This document shows, piece by piece, positions 44,667 through 52,119 of a DNA stretch of 64,000 nucleotides. The stretch is from the NCBI GenBank assembly GCA_947499005.1, contig CANMML010000001.1, positions 62,001 to 126,000 of the forward strand, in the 5' to 3' direction. The translations under genes and the position numbers were made by a program. Positions within the stretch are counted from its first letter, which is position 1, and the number at the start of each line of letters is the position of its first letter. The notes under the pieces were generated by a model. That model was given only the letters and a program-made list of their open reading frames with translations. It ran no database searches and was not told the origin of the DNA. The DNA is from an uncultured Aquimarina sp. Lineage in GTDB: Bacteria; Bacteroidota; Bacteroidia; Flavobacteriales; Flavobacteriaceae.

Positions 44667-44718
44667 ATCTATTTCACCTCCTTTTTAAGGAGATTTAAAA
44701 AATATAAATATTAAAATT

Positions 44719-44859
44719 ATGAAACGTAAAATATTGAGTGCAATAGCTGTTCTATTGTTTATAGGAGCTTTTGCTATGACAAGCACAAATACAGATAAAA
44801 AATGTTGTATTAAAAAACAAAGTTGTTGTTATAAAGGCAGCGCTTGTTGTGCAAAATAA
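44719..44859 (+). CDS. Exported Cys-pair micropeptide (46 residues)
   Basis: ATG 44719 opens a 46-residue frame ending at TAA 44857-44859. It has a classic signal peptide (MKRKILSAIAVLLFIGAFA), a short linker, and KKCCIKKQSCCYKGSACCAK: three Cys-Cys pairs at residues 29-30, 36-37 and 43-44, spaced exactly seven residues apart. Cleavage would leave a peptide of about 25 residues with six cysteines, likely a metal-binding periplasmic or secreted peptide. It lies 52 bp after the SCC protein and directly before a strong terminator, which supports a real two-gene unit. Not recognised as a known family. Confidence 0.75.
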   Translation: MKRKILSAIAVLLFIGAFAMTSTNTDKKCCIKKQSCCYKGSACCAK

Positions 44860-44869
44860 ATAATTCACT

Positions 44870-44901
44870 AAACCGCTTTTGTAATCAAAAGCGGTTTTTT
44901 T
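44870..44901 (+). terminator. Terminator of the Cys-pair operon
   Basis: AAACCGCTTTTG pairs with CAAAAGCGGTTT over a four-base loop and is followed by a T-run. It is a strong, well-placed terminator 11 bp after the micropeptide stop. Confidence 0.88.
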
Positions 44902-45051
44902 ATTTCAAAATAAGGACTTGTGATTTTTAAATTGATTATTATCTCGATTTATAGTATTTATCTTTTTTAGGAAGAAAATCGCATTTGAAAATGTGATGTG
45001 ATAAATAATACTATTTTTGAAACCAATCAAAAAACAACTAAATCCTTATTT

Positions 45052-45450
45052 ATGAATTACAAGTCAATCGTAGTATTGCTCTTCAGTTTATTTTGCTCAA
45101 ATTTATTCTTCGGTCAAGCTTACGTTAAATTTAACCAAGACCCTCCAAAACAAATACTTCGGAAATCATCAGTCATTGAAAATATTGAAATCAAGTACAA
45201 TATTCCTAAAAGTGGATATATGTATGTGGCGCTATTAAGAAATGATATTCCTATTGGAAATACTATAGTTCCTGTAAAAAGAGGGAAAAGAGTAGTGTTA
45301 TGTAATATTTATATTTGGGAAGATAAGACGCTTAAGCTAAAGGGGGATTATAAGTACGTGATAAATATTTGGGAAGGAGAAAAAGATTCATTCCAAACTA
45401 GAATACTCGATCCTGTGGAATATGGTGGTGTCGAGGTAGTTAAAAAATAA
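45052..45450 (+). CDS. Exported beta-sandwich-like protein of unknown function
   Basis: A 132-residue protein with a signal peptide ending LFFGQ. The mature region alternates hydrophobic strands (IENIEIKYNIPKSGYMYVAL, KRVVLCNIYIWEDK, YKYVINIWEG), as in a small Ig-like or C2-like sandwich. I do not recognise a family. ATG 45052 is chosen so that the signal peptide is N-terminal; an earlier in-frame GTG would bury it. Convergent with dxs. Confidence 0.65.
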   Translation: MNYKSIVVLLFSLFCSNLFFGQAYVKFNQDPPKQILRKSSVIENIEIKYNIPKSGYMYVALLRNDIPIGNTIVPVKRGKRVVLCNIYIWEDKTLKLKGDYKYVINIWEGEKDSFQTRILDPVEYGGVEVVKK

Positions 45451-45480
45451 TTGAACCTTGTGTAAATTACAATGGTATTT

Positions 45481-45520
45481 TTTGAATATCTGCAATTATT
45501 AATAATTACAGATATTCAAT
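45481..45520. repeat. 40-bp near-perfect palindrome at the dxs 3' end
   Basis: TTTGAATATCTGCAATTATT is followed at once by AATAATTACAGATATTCAAT, its inverse with two mismatches. It lies between two convergent genes and overlaps the dxs stop codon, so it is most likely a bidirectional transcript end, although the T-tails are weak. Confidence 0.6.
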
Positions 45521-47294
45521 TCTTTTTACAGATCGACAGGAATAAAGCGGTTAGTTTTTCAATACTCAAGTTGCAAAGGTCATATAACTCTTCGGTGCTT
45601 CCGTGTTCTATAAATTGATCAGGTATTCCTAGGGTTATAATATTACCCTTGTAATGTTGTTTTTGAGCAAATTCAAGAATAGCAGAGCCAACTCCTCCTT
45701 GTGTTGTTCCATCTTCAATAGTGATAATGGTACTAAATTGGTCAAATACTTCGTTCAGCAAATCAGTATCTAATGGTTTTGCAAATACAAGATCATAGAG
45801 TGCAATTGAGGCCTTGTTGTCAAGAGAAGCCAATGCTTTTTTAGCTTGCAATGTCATTTTTCCTAAACCTAAAACGGCTATTTGTGTTCCAGAGAGAAGC
45901 TTTTTGCCTTTGTTAAAGGGAATGTGCTGTAAAGGCTGTTTCCAGTCAATCATTGTAGCTTTTCCTCTAGGATAACGAATAGCTAAAGGTTGCTCTAGTC
46001 CTTTAGTGGCAGTATATAGTAAGTTTCTTAAATCTATTTCATTACTTGGTGCTGCAATGGTGATATTGGGGATGCAACGTAGGTATGCGATATCAAATAC
46101 ACCGTGATGAGTAGCACCATCACGACCAACTAACCCCGCTCGGTCAATTAAAAATAGCACAGGAAGATTTTGTGTAGCGACATCATGAATTACCTGATCG
46201 TATGCACGTTGTAAGAAGGTAGAGTAGATTACACAAATTGGTAATAAGCCTTGGGTGGCTAGACCTGCGGCAAGTGTTACTGCATGTTGTTCGGCAATCC
46301 CTACATCTAAAGTACGCTTAGGGTATTGTTGCATGAGCTCGTTTAAGCCACTTCCTGTAGGCATTGCAGGGGTTATGGTAACTAACTTGTCATTAGTTTT
46401 GTATAAATCGAGTAGTGTTTCGCCAATTACTTGTTGATATTTCGGTGGAGTTATTTCGTTGTTTTTAGGAATTAATTCTCCTGTTTCTGCATCAAATTTC
46501 CCTGGAGCATGGTATTTAATCTGATTTAATTCTGCCTGTTTAAGTCCTTTTCCTTTGGTAGTTACTACATGTAACAGTTTGGGGCCTTGAATCTTTTTAA
46601 GGGCATTAATATTTTCAATCAAGGCATCAATATCGTGTCCGTCAACAGGGCCGAGATACTCAAAATTTAAAGCCTCTATGATATTAGGATGCCCAATAAA
46701 AGCTCCTCTCTTGCTTTTCGTAAAATAATTTTTAAGCGCTCCGACACTTGGGTCGATTCCTATCGCATTATCGTTAAGAATGACGGTGAAATTGGCATCG
46801 GTAACACCGGCATGATTTAAGCCTTCGAAAGCCATCCCACTTGCAATAGAAGCATCTCCAATTACAGCGATATGGTTTTTAAAGGATTCACCTTTTATAT
46901 TAGCGCCCAAAGCCATACCTAATACCGCAGAAATTGAAGTAGACGAATGTCCAGTTCCAAAATCATCGTAGATGCTTTCGGTTCTTTTAGGAAAACCGCT
47001 GATACCATTTAGTTGACGGTTGGTGTGGAAAATATCTTTTCTGCCAGTTAAAATTTTGTGAGGATATGCTTGATGACCGACATCCCAAACCAAATTGTCT
47101 TCGGGTAAATTATAGCAATAATGTAGCGCAATAGTCAGTTCGATAACGCCGAGACTAGCACCTAGATGCCCTTCTTTGGTAGCTACAATTTCAATAATAA
47201 AATCGCGCAGCTCTTTAGCAAGTAAAGGCAATTGCTCGGGTAAAAGAGATTTTAAATCTTTTGGGGAATTAATATGTGCCAATATCGAAGACAT
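45516..47294 (-). CDS. dxs: 1-deoxy-D-xylulose-5-phosphate synthase
   Basis: A 592-residue thiamine-diphosphate enzyme that joins pyruvate and glyceraldehyde 3-phosphate to form DXP. Segments: VWDVGHQAYPHKILTGR, FGTGHSSTSISAVLGMA, the ThDP/Mg motif IGDASIASGMAFEGLNHAG with ILNDNAIGID, DVGIAEQHAVTLAAGLA and LVGRDGATHHGVFD. The ThDP loop reads GDAS where many Dxs proteins have GDGA, and the length is at the short end of the family. Mevalonate-pathway genes lie at 51132-53436, so DXP here may mainly feed PLP and thiamine synthesis. A TATTTTTG element (47306-47299, minus strand) ends 5 bp before the ATG. Confidence 0.94.
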   Translation of the reverse strand: MSSILAHINSPKDLKSLLPEQLPLLAKELRDFIIEIVATKEGHLGASLGVIELTIALHYCYNLPEDNLVWDVGHQAYPHKILTGRKDIFHTNRQLNGISGFPKRTESIYDDFGTGHSSTSISAVLGMALGANIKGESFKNHIAVIGDASIASGMAFEGLNHAGVTDANFTVILNDNAIGIDPSVGALKNYFTKSKRGAFIGHPNIIEALNFEYLGPVDGHDIDALIENINALKKIQGPKLLHVVTTKGKGLKQAELNQIKYHAPGKFDAETGELIPKNNEITPPKYQQVIGETLLDLYKTNDKLVTITPAMPTGSGLNELMQQYPKRTLDVGIAEQHAVTLAAGLATQGLLPICVIYSTFLQRAYDQVIHDVATQNLPVLFLIDRAGLVGRDGATHHGVFDIAYLRCIPNITIAAPSNEIDLRNLLYTATKGLEQPLAIRYPRGKATMIDWKQPLQHIPFNKGKKLLSGTQIAVLGLGKMTLQAKKALASLDNKASIALYDLVFAKPLDTDLLNEVFDQFSTIITIEDGTTQGGVGSAILEFAQKQHYKGNIITLGIPDQFIEHGSTEELYDLCNLSIEKLTALFLSICKKN

Positions 47295-47374
47295 GATGCA
47301 AAAATAGTGACTTCATTAGGATTGGGTATTGACATATTTACTATTTTCAATTATTAATAATCAATAATGGAAAT

Positions 47375-47824
47375 ATGGAACTGGTATTTGACGATGCGTA
47401 TTATATGAAGAAAGCTTTGCAAGAGGCAGAAATGGCTTTTGAGCAAAATGAAATACCAGTAGGTGCTGTTGTGGTTATAAAAGATAGAATTATTGCCAGA
47501 GCACATAATCTAACAGAGTTGCTAAATGATGTTACAGCTCATGCCGAAATGCAAGCGATTACTGCGGCAGCTAATTTTTTAGGAGGTAAATATCTTCAAG
47601 ATTGTACGCTGTATGTCACATTAGAGCCTTGTCAAATGTGTGCGGGAGCTTTGTATTGGAGTCAGGTTTCAAAGATTGTTTATGGGGCAAGAGATGAGAA
47701 AAGAGGCTGTCAAGCTATGGGAACTACGTTGCATCCAAAGACAGAACTTGTGGGAGGAGTTTTAGAAGAAGAATGTGCCGAATTGATGAAGCGCTTCTTT
47801 ATTCAAAAGCGTAATTTGAATTAA
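47375..47824 (+). CDS. tadA: tRNA-specific adenosine deaminase
   Basis: A 149-residue cytidine-deaminase-fold enzyme that converts the wobble adenosine of tRNA-Arg(ACG) to inosine. Zinc and catalytic motifs: VTAHAEMQAI (HAE) and LEPCQMCAGAL (PCxxC). The length is normal. It is followed at once by the 32-bp direct repeats of the AAA ATPase gene. No terminator is seen between. Confidence 0.95.
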   Translation: MELVFDDAYYMKKALQEAEMAFEQNEIPVGAVVVIKDRIIARAHNLTELLNDVTAHAEMQAITAAANFLGGKYLQDCTLYVTLEPCQMCAGALYWSQVSKIVYGARDEKRGCQAMGTTLHPKTELVGGVLEEECAELMKRFFIQKRNLN

Positions 47825-47830
47825 AAAACA

Positions 47831-47906
47831 TTAATTCCGTCAGTCTAATGACTCAATTAATGTTAATTCCGTCAATATAATGACTCAATTAACGTTAATT
47901 CCGTCA
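47831..47906. repeat. 32-bp direct repeats (about 2.4 copies), each an imperfect palindrome
   Basis: Unit 1 at 47831-47862 and unit 2 at 47863-47894 are head-to-tail and differ at only a few bases; a third partial copy is at 47895-47906. Each full unit has the arms TTAATTCCGTCA and TGACTCAATTAA, which are inverted copies with two mismatches. A spacing of 32 bp is about three helical turns, as expected for cooperative protein binding on one face of DNA. Confidence 0.85.
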
Positions 47907-47913
47907 TTTTTGA

Positions 47914-47921
47914 TATATTTG
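47914..47921 (+). promoter_or_regulatory. -7 promoter element of the AAA ATPase, next to the repeats
   Basis: TATATTTG matches TAnnTTTG and ends 4 bp before ATG 47926, so the transcript should be leaderless. The -33 region falls inside the third partial repeat, so a protein bound to the repeats would block the promoter. Confidence 0.6.
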
Positions 47922-47925
47922 AGTT

Positions 47926-49065
47926 ATGAGACCAAAATATCATCGTGTTGTGTTAGAGCAATTTTATAAAAAATTAAGACCTAATAAGGTTTTGGTGATT
48001 TTAGGGGCTCGTCGTGTTGGTAAAACATTACTGATTAAAGAGTTTTTGAAAGAAGCTAACGAGAGTGTATTGCAATTAAACGGAGAGGATGTAAATGATG
48101 CAGCGTTATTGAAAGAACGTTCAGTAGCAAATTACAGTAGATTATTGAATGGAATCACTTTGTTGGCAATTGATGAAGCACAACATATAGAGGGTATAGG
48201 GTTAATTCTAAAGTTAATAGTTGATAGTATTGAAGGAATTAAAGTGGTAATCACAGGTTCCTCAATGTTCGATCTACAAAATCAAGTAGGTGAGCCCTTA
48301 GTCGGTAGAAAACAAACATTGTATTTATATCCATTAGCACAACTAGAGTTTCAACAAAAAGAGAATTTTAAGCAAACGACTGAACTATTAGAAGAGCGAT
48401 TACTTTTTGGAGGGTATCCTGAAATTACACATTATAATGACTGGCAAGAAAAGCAAGATTATTTGAATGAGATTGTTAGTGCATACTTATTGCGAGATAT
48501 TTTAATGTATCAAGAAGTTAAGAGTGCTGAGAAAATAAGAAATCTATTAAGATTGTTAGCTTTTCAATTAGGAAAAGAAGTTTCTGTACAAGAGTTAGGG
48601 CAGCAGCTAGGCTTGGCTAAAAATACAGTAAATCGTTATTTGGATCTGTTAAGTAAGGTGTTTGTGATTTACAAAGTGGAAGGCTTTAGTAGAAATTTAA
48701 GAAAAGAAATAACAAAAAGTAGTCGGTGGTATTTTTACGACAATGGAATACGTAATGCGTTGATTAATAATTTTAGTCGATTATCAGAAAGAAATGATGT
48801 TGGGGATTTATGGGAGAATTATCTTGTGATGGAGCGGGTCAAAAAACAAGCCTATCAAAAAATGGGCGTTCAAAATTATTTTTGGAGAACTTATGATCAA
48901 CAAGAAATTGATTGGGTTGAAACTGAGGGTGATTTATTGAGAGGATTTGAATTTAAATGGAATCCTAATAAGAAAGTAAAAGTTCCAGGTGCTTGGGGTA
49001 GCACTTATAAAGAGGCAAGTTTTGAGGTTATTCACCCTAAAAATTACCTAGACTTTATCACTTAA
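47926..49065 (+). CDS. AAA ATPase with DUF4143 C-terminal domain
   Basis: A 379-residue ATPase of the AAA_14/DUF4143 group. Walker A is GARRVGKTLL (residues about 28-37), Walker B LLAIDEAQ, then VVITGSSMFDL and a YPLAQLEF region. A winged-helix segment follows at about 215-250 (VSVQELGQQLGLAKNTVNRY), then the C-terminal DUF4143 region with WENYLVMERV and WRTYDQQEIDWVE, resembling the PD-(D/E)xK nuclease core seen at the end of these proteins. The biological role of the family is unsettled and it is patchily distributed, which suggests transfer. The unusual promoter repeats upstream are specific to this gene. Confidence 0.88.
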   Translation: MRPKYHRVVLEQFYKKLRPNKVLVILGARRVGKTLLIKEFLKEANESVLQLNGEDVNDAALLKERSVANYSRLLNGITLLAIDEAQHIEGIGLILKLIVDSIEGIKVVITGSSMFDLQNQVGEPLVGRKQTLYLYPLAQLEFQQKENFKQTTELLEERLLFGGYPEITHYNDWQEKQDYLNEIVSAYLLRDILMYQEVKSAEKIRNLLRLLAFQLGKEVSVQELGQQLGLAKNTVNRYLDLLSKVFVIYKVEGFSRNLRKEITKSSRWYFYDNGIRNALINNFSRLSERNDVGDLWENYLVMERVKKQAYQKMGVQNYFWRTYDQQEIDWVETEGDLLRGFEFKWNPNKKVKVPGAWGSTYKEASFEVIHPKNYLDFIT

Positions 49066-49307
49066 TTATTCTGCATCCAATCCTCTAATTCTTCATTTTT
49101 TTCAGTAGGATTAAAAATATATTTACTGCGATCGCTTTTAGAGAAACGGTATACTAAAAAAATAGGGATTACAATAAAGAAGAGTCCAAGTACACTAAAA
49201 CCAATGCATTTTTTAGAGAAAGCGAACTGTTCTTGAAAATGAAAATAAATACCAGTAGCAAATCCAATCAAGTCTGCGATAAATAAAATGCGTACAATAT
49301 ATTTCAT
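49062..49307 (-). CDS. Small two-helix membrane protein
   Basis: An 81-residue protein with two membrane helices (about 5-25 and 33-55) and a charged C-terminal tail ending EELEDWMQNN. It follows the ClC gene by 7 bp on the same strand and probably shares its transcript. The stop overlaps the stop of the convergent AAA ATPase gene by 4 bp. Unknown function. Confidence 0.6.
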   Translation of the reverse strand: MKYIVRILFIADLIGFATGIYFHFQEQFAFSKKCIGFSVLGLFFIVIPIFLVYRFSKSDRSKYIFNPTEKNEELEDWMQNN

Positions 49308-49314
49308 GATAAAT

Positions 49315-51090
49315 TTATTCTCTTGTAAAATTAATCAACTTTCTGCGATAGGAAGAAAGTAATTTCGATTTTGAAATAAACCCATAATACTTACCATCTT
49401 TAGTCACCGGTAAATTCCAAGCTCCAGAATCTTGAAATTTTCTCATGACAGATTTCATAGTGTCTTTTTCAAATTCAATGATTTCGGGAGGTTGTTTCAT
49501 TAGCATTCTAACGGTTACTTTGTCGTATTGTTCTTGGTCGAACATCATATGCCTAAGACTATCCATCAGTAATACCCCAACAAGTTGGTTGTCATCATTA
49601 ATAACAGGGAAAATATTACGACTAGATTTGGCAACAGCTTCGTGAACTACTTCTCCTAAGTTCATATTAGGTTTTACGGTAATGAAATTGGATTCTACGA
49701 TTTTGTCAATTTTCATTAAAAGCAAAATCATTTCATCTTTATTATGTGTAATTAATTGTCCTTTTTCGGCAAGCTCTCTTGTGTATATCGAGTGCTTTAT
49801 AAATTTCCGGGTAATCATATAAGAGATCGCTACAGTAATCATCAAAGGAACAAAAAGCGAATATCCACCGCTGATTTCTGCAATTAAGAAAATAGCAGAC
49901 AAAGGAGCGTGAAGTACACCTGCAATTAAACCAGCCATGCCTACAAGAGTAAAATTACTTTCAGATACATGAAGGCCGAGCCCAAGGTGATTGATTACTT
50001 TCCCTACAATATTTCCTAAAGCACTTCCCATGACCAATGTCGGGATGATAATACCTCCAGCACCTCCAATAGCTAAAGTAGATGTGGTTGCTATGGCTTT
50101 AAATACAGTGATTCCAAAAAGCAATAAAATCGCTATCCAAATGTTGTCAATAATACTGTCAAAAGGTGTTTTTCCTAGAGCGGAAAAGTGATCCCCTTTC
50201 AATAGGTTGTTGATAAAACTAAATCCTTCCCCAAAAAGAGGCGGGATCGTATAAAGAAGAAGACAGATTAGTACACCACCTACTAAAAAACGATGGAATT
50301 TATTTTTGAATTTATTGAAGAGTTCAAAAATCCAGAAATACATCTTAGTGAAATAAATAGATCCAAAAGCAGTTCCTGCTCCTAAAAGAATATAGAAGGG
50401 TAAGTCTTTTAATTGAAAATTTTCGGTAACATGAAATCTAAATAAAACTTCATCCCCTAAAAAGAAATAGGATGTAATTACTCCCGAAAGTGACGCTAGT
50501 AATAAAGGTAATAACGATGTTAAAGTAAGGTCGAGACTTAATACTTCTACAGCAAAAATAATTCCTGCAATAGGGGAGTTAAATACAGCTGCAATAGCTG
50601 CTGTAGTTACACAACCAAAAAGTAAAGTTCGTGTCTTAGGATCAATATGAAAGAGGGTGCTGATAGAGGAACTCATCGTTGCACCAGATAAAATAGCAGG
50701 GCCTAATAATCCTACAGATCCTCCAAAACCTACGGTTAATGGCGAGATGATTAAAGGGTACCATATTTTCACCCTTTTTATAATTCCATTTCTACGAGAT
50801 AAAGAATGCAAAATTGTAGGGATGGAGTGTCTAGGGAATCGTTTAAATATATATTTATTTAATCCGTAAACTATAGCTAAACCTATAATAGGAAGGATAA
50901 AGTAGGCAACATTACCCATTAAATTATTTAGGATAAGTATTTCTATTAAATGCGTAATGTTTTTAAGAAAAACAGAAACCAGTCCAGCTAAAAAACCCAC
51001 AAGAACACTTAATAAATAAATGAAGTTTTGATCGGAAACATGTCTGTATCTCCACTTTAGGAATTTTGTAAATGCTTTCGAGGTATTCAT
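49315..51090 (-). CDS. ClC-type chloride channel/transporter with CBS pair, lacking the gating glutamate
   Basis: A 591-residue ClC protein with about a dozen membrane helices (residues 22-440) and two C-terminal CBS repeats (about 465-575). Anion-pathway segments are visible: FGGSVGLLGPAILSG (residues 122-136), FNSPIAGIIFAVEVL, IGGAGGIIIPTLVMGS and VGMAGLIAGVLHAPLSAIFLIAE. In the motif that normally reads GxEGP (GLEGP or GLEAP in relatives), residue 129 is Leu, with no glutamate. That residue gates ClC proteins and carries protons in the exchangers, so this protein may be a channel. A small membrane-protein gene follows. Confidence 0.9.
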   Translation of the reverse strand: MNTSKAFTKFLKWRYRHVSDQNFIYLLSVLVGFLAGLVSVFLKNITHLIEILILNNLMGNVAYFILPIIGLAIVYGLNKYIFKRFPRHSIPTILHSLSRRNGIIKRVKIWYPLIISPLTVGFGGSVGLLGPAILSGATMSSSISTLFHIDPKTRTLLFGCVTTAAIAAVFNSPIAGIIFAVEVLSLDLTLTSLLPLLLASLSGVITSYFFLGDEVLFRFHVTENFQLKDLPFYILLGAGTAFGSIYFTKMYFWIFELFNKFKNKFHRFLVGGVLICLLLYTIPPLFGEGFSFINNLLKGDHFSALGKTPFDSIIDNIWIAILLLFGITVFKAIATTSTLAIGGAGGIIIPTLVMGSALGNIVGKVINHLGLGLHVSESNFTLVGMAGLIAGVLHAPLSAIFLIAEISGGYSLFVPLMITVAISYMITRKFIKHSIYTRELAEKGQLITHNKDEMILLLMKIDKIVESNFITVKPNMNLGEVVHEAVAKSSRNIFPVINDDNQLVGVLLMDSLRHMMFDQEQYDKVTVRMLMKQPPEIIEFEKDTMKSVMRKFQDSGAWNLPVTKDGKYYGFISKSKLLSSYRRKLINFTRE

Positions 51091-51131
51091 CTAATAATTT
51101 GTAGTGGAGGTCAAAATTACAATTTATGCCT

Positions 51132-52058
51132 TTACAAAACCATGTCTTGAAATGGAATTATTGTAGTATATTTTTTTTCTTTAAAATAATTGAGGTCATT
51201 ATTATGAGCAGTCACTAATACAAAATCACCTCCCCAGCCACCTAGACTTTTAATCGCTCTAGGGTAATCAGGAAATCGTTGCGCCTTAATTGTTGGTATT
51301 TTTAAGGTTTTCGAAAGTAAATCCTCATGCTGATTTAATAGCTGTTCGAAGGTTTCTAGATCATTGCATGAAAGAATACGATCGGTAATTTGATTGATTT
51401 CGTCAATGATGATAGATAAGTTAGAAGCCTCTAGAGATCGGTAATTTTTAATGGCTTCCTTGCTACTTTTCTTGTTTTCTAGATATACAAAAAACAAATG
51501 GTCTTTAAATGATGGATTGAAAGTAACCGCCTCTATGGTTGGTCGATATTTTTCGTTTGTATGGTGAAATAAAATAGCGCTGTTGGCACTTGCCGCAGCG
51601 ATATCATATCCACTTCCGCCAAAGCTTAAGGCTAGTAACTCATAAGGATTCACTTTAGCCCAAGAAGCAATGCTGTTAATTAATGTTGAAGAAGAACCTA
51701 ATCCCCAAAGACGTTCAAATTCAAGATGTGTAGAAATTATATAGCCTTTCTTCGAGTCTAAAAAAATAGGATTCAATTGTTGAGCTTGCCAAAGAATTTT
51801 AAACAAGGTGGCATCAAATTCTGAATTTCCTTCAGGAGGATTTTCTTTTAGTAATTCTGATATAGCTATAGAAGTTTCGTACCAAGATTTGTTGTGACAA
51901 TCAAAACTAGTCCAAGTTAAAAATGCTGAATCATTTTCCTCAATCTTTAACAATTGGCCTTTTTGAGTAGGTAATGCAAGCCCTTTCGCTCCATCAAGAA
52001 TAACATATTCCCCTGTGATTAGTAATTTTCCGTGGCTGTAGAATTCTTGATGTGACAT
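51132..52058 (-). CDS. GHMP kinase, GYDIA family
   Basis: A 308-residue member of the GHMP (galacto-, homoserine, mevalonate, phosphomevalonate) kinase superfamily. The ATP-binding glycine/serine loop is WGLGSSSTLINSIA, followed by GGSGYDIAAASANSAILF, the GYDIA signature of a Bacteroidota branch. Position directly downstream of HMG-CoA reductase supports a step in mevalonate metabolism, though the exact substrate (mevalonate, phosphomevalonate or another) is not proven. An intergenic repeat lies between the two genes. Confidence 0.88.
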   Translation of the reverse strand: MSHQEFYSHGKLLITGEYVILDGAKGLALPTQKGQLLKIEENDSAFLTWTSFDCHNKSWYETSIAISELLKENPPEGNSEFDATLFKILWQAQQLNPIFLDSKKGYIISTHLEFERLWGLGSSSTLINSIASWAKVNPYELLALSFGGSGYDIAAASANSAILFHHTNEKYRPTIEAVTFNPSFKDHLFFVYLENKKSSKEAIKNYRSLEASNLSIIIDEINQITDRILSCNDLETFEQLLNQHEDLLSKTLKIPTIKAQRFPDYPRAIKSLGGWGGDFVLVTAHNNDLNYFKEKKYTTIIPFQDMVL

Positions 52059-52077
52059 ACATTTTATTTTGTCGTAG

Positions 52078-52105
52078 GCTGAGCGAAGTCGAAGTCTGCG
52101 ATAGT
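52078..52105. repeat. Dispersed intergenic repeat (second copy)
   Basis: GGCTGAGCGAAGTCGAAGTC, followed by TGCGATAG, matches the element at 12708-12780 in both phrases. It fills the 61-bp gap between the HMG-CoA reductase and GHMP kinase genes. Confidence 0.6.
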
Positions 52106-52119
52106 GTATTTCTTGGTTT

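Noticed and set aside
47831..47906. Possible CRISPR array
   Set aside because: The 32-bp repeats are head-to-tail without spacers and without cas genes; they are direct repeats at a promoter.
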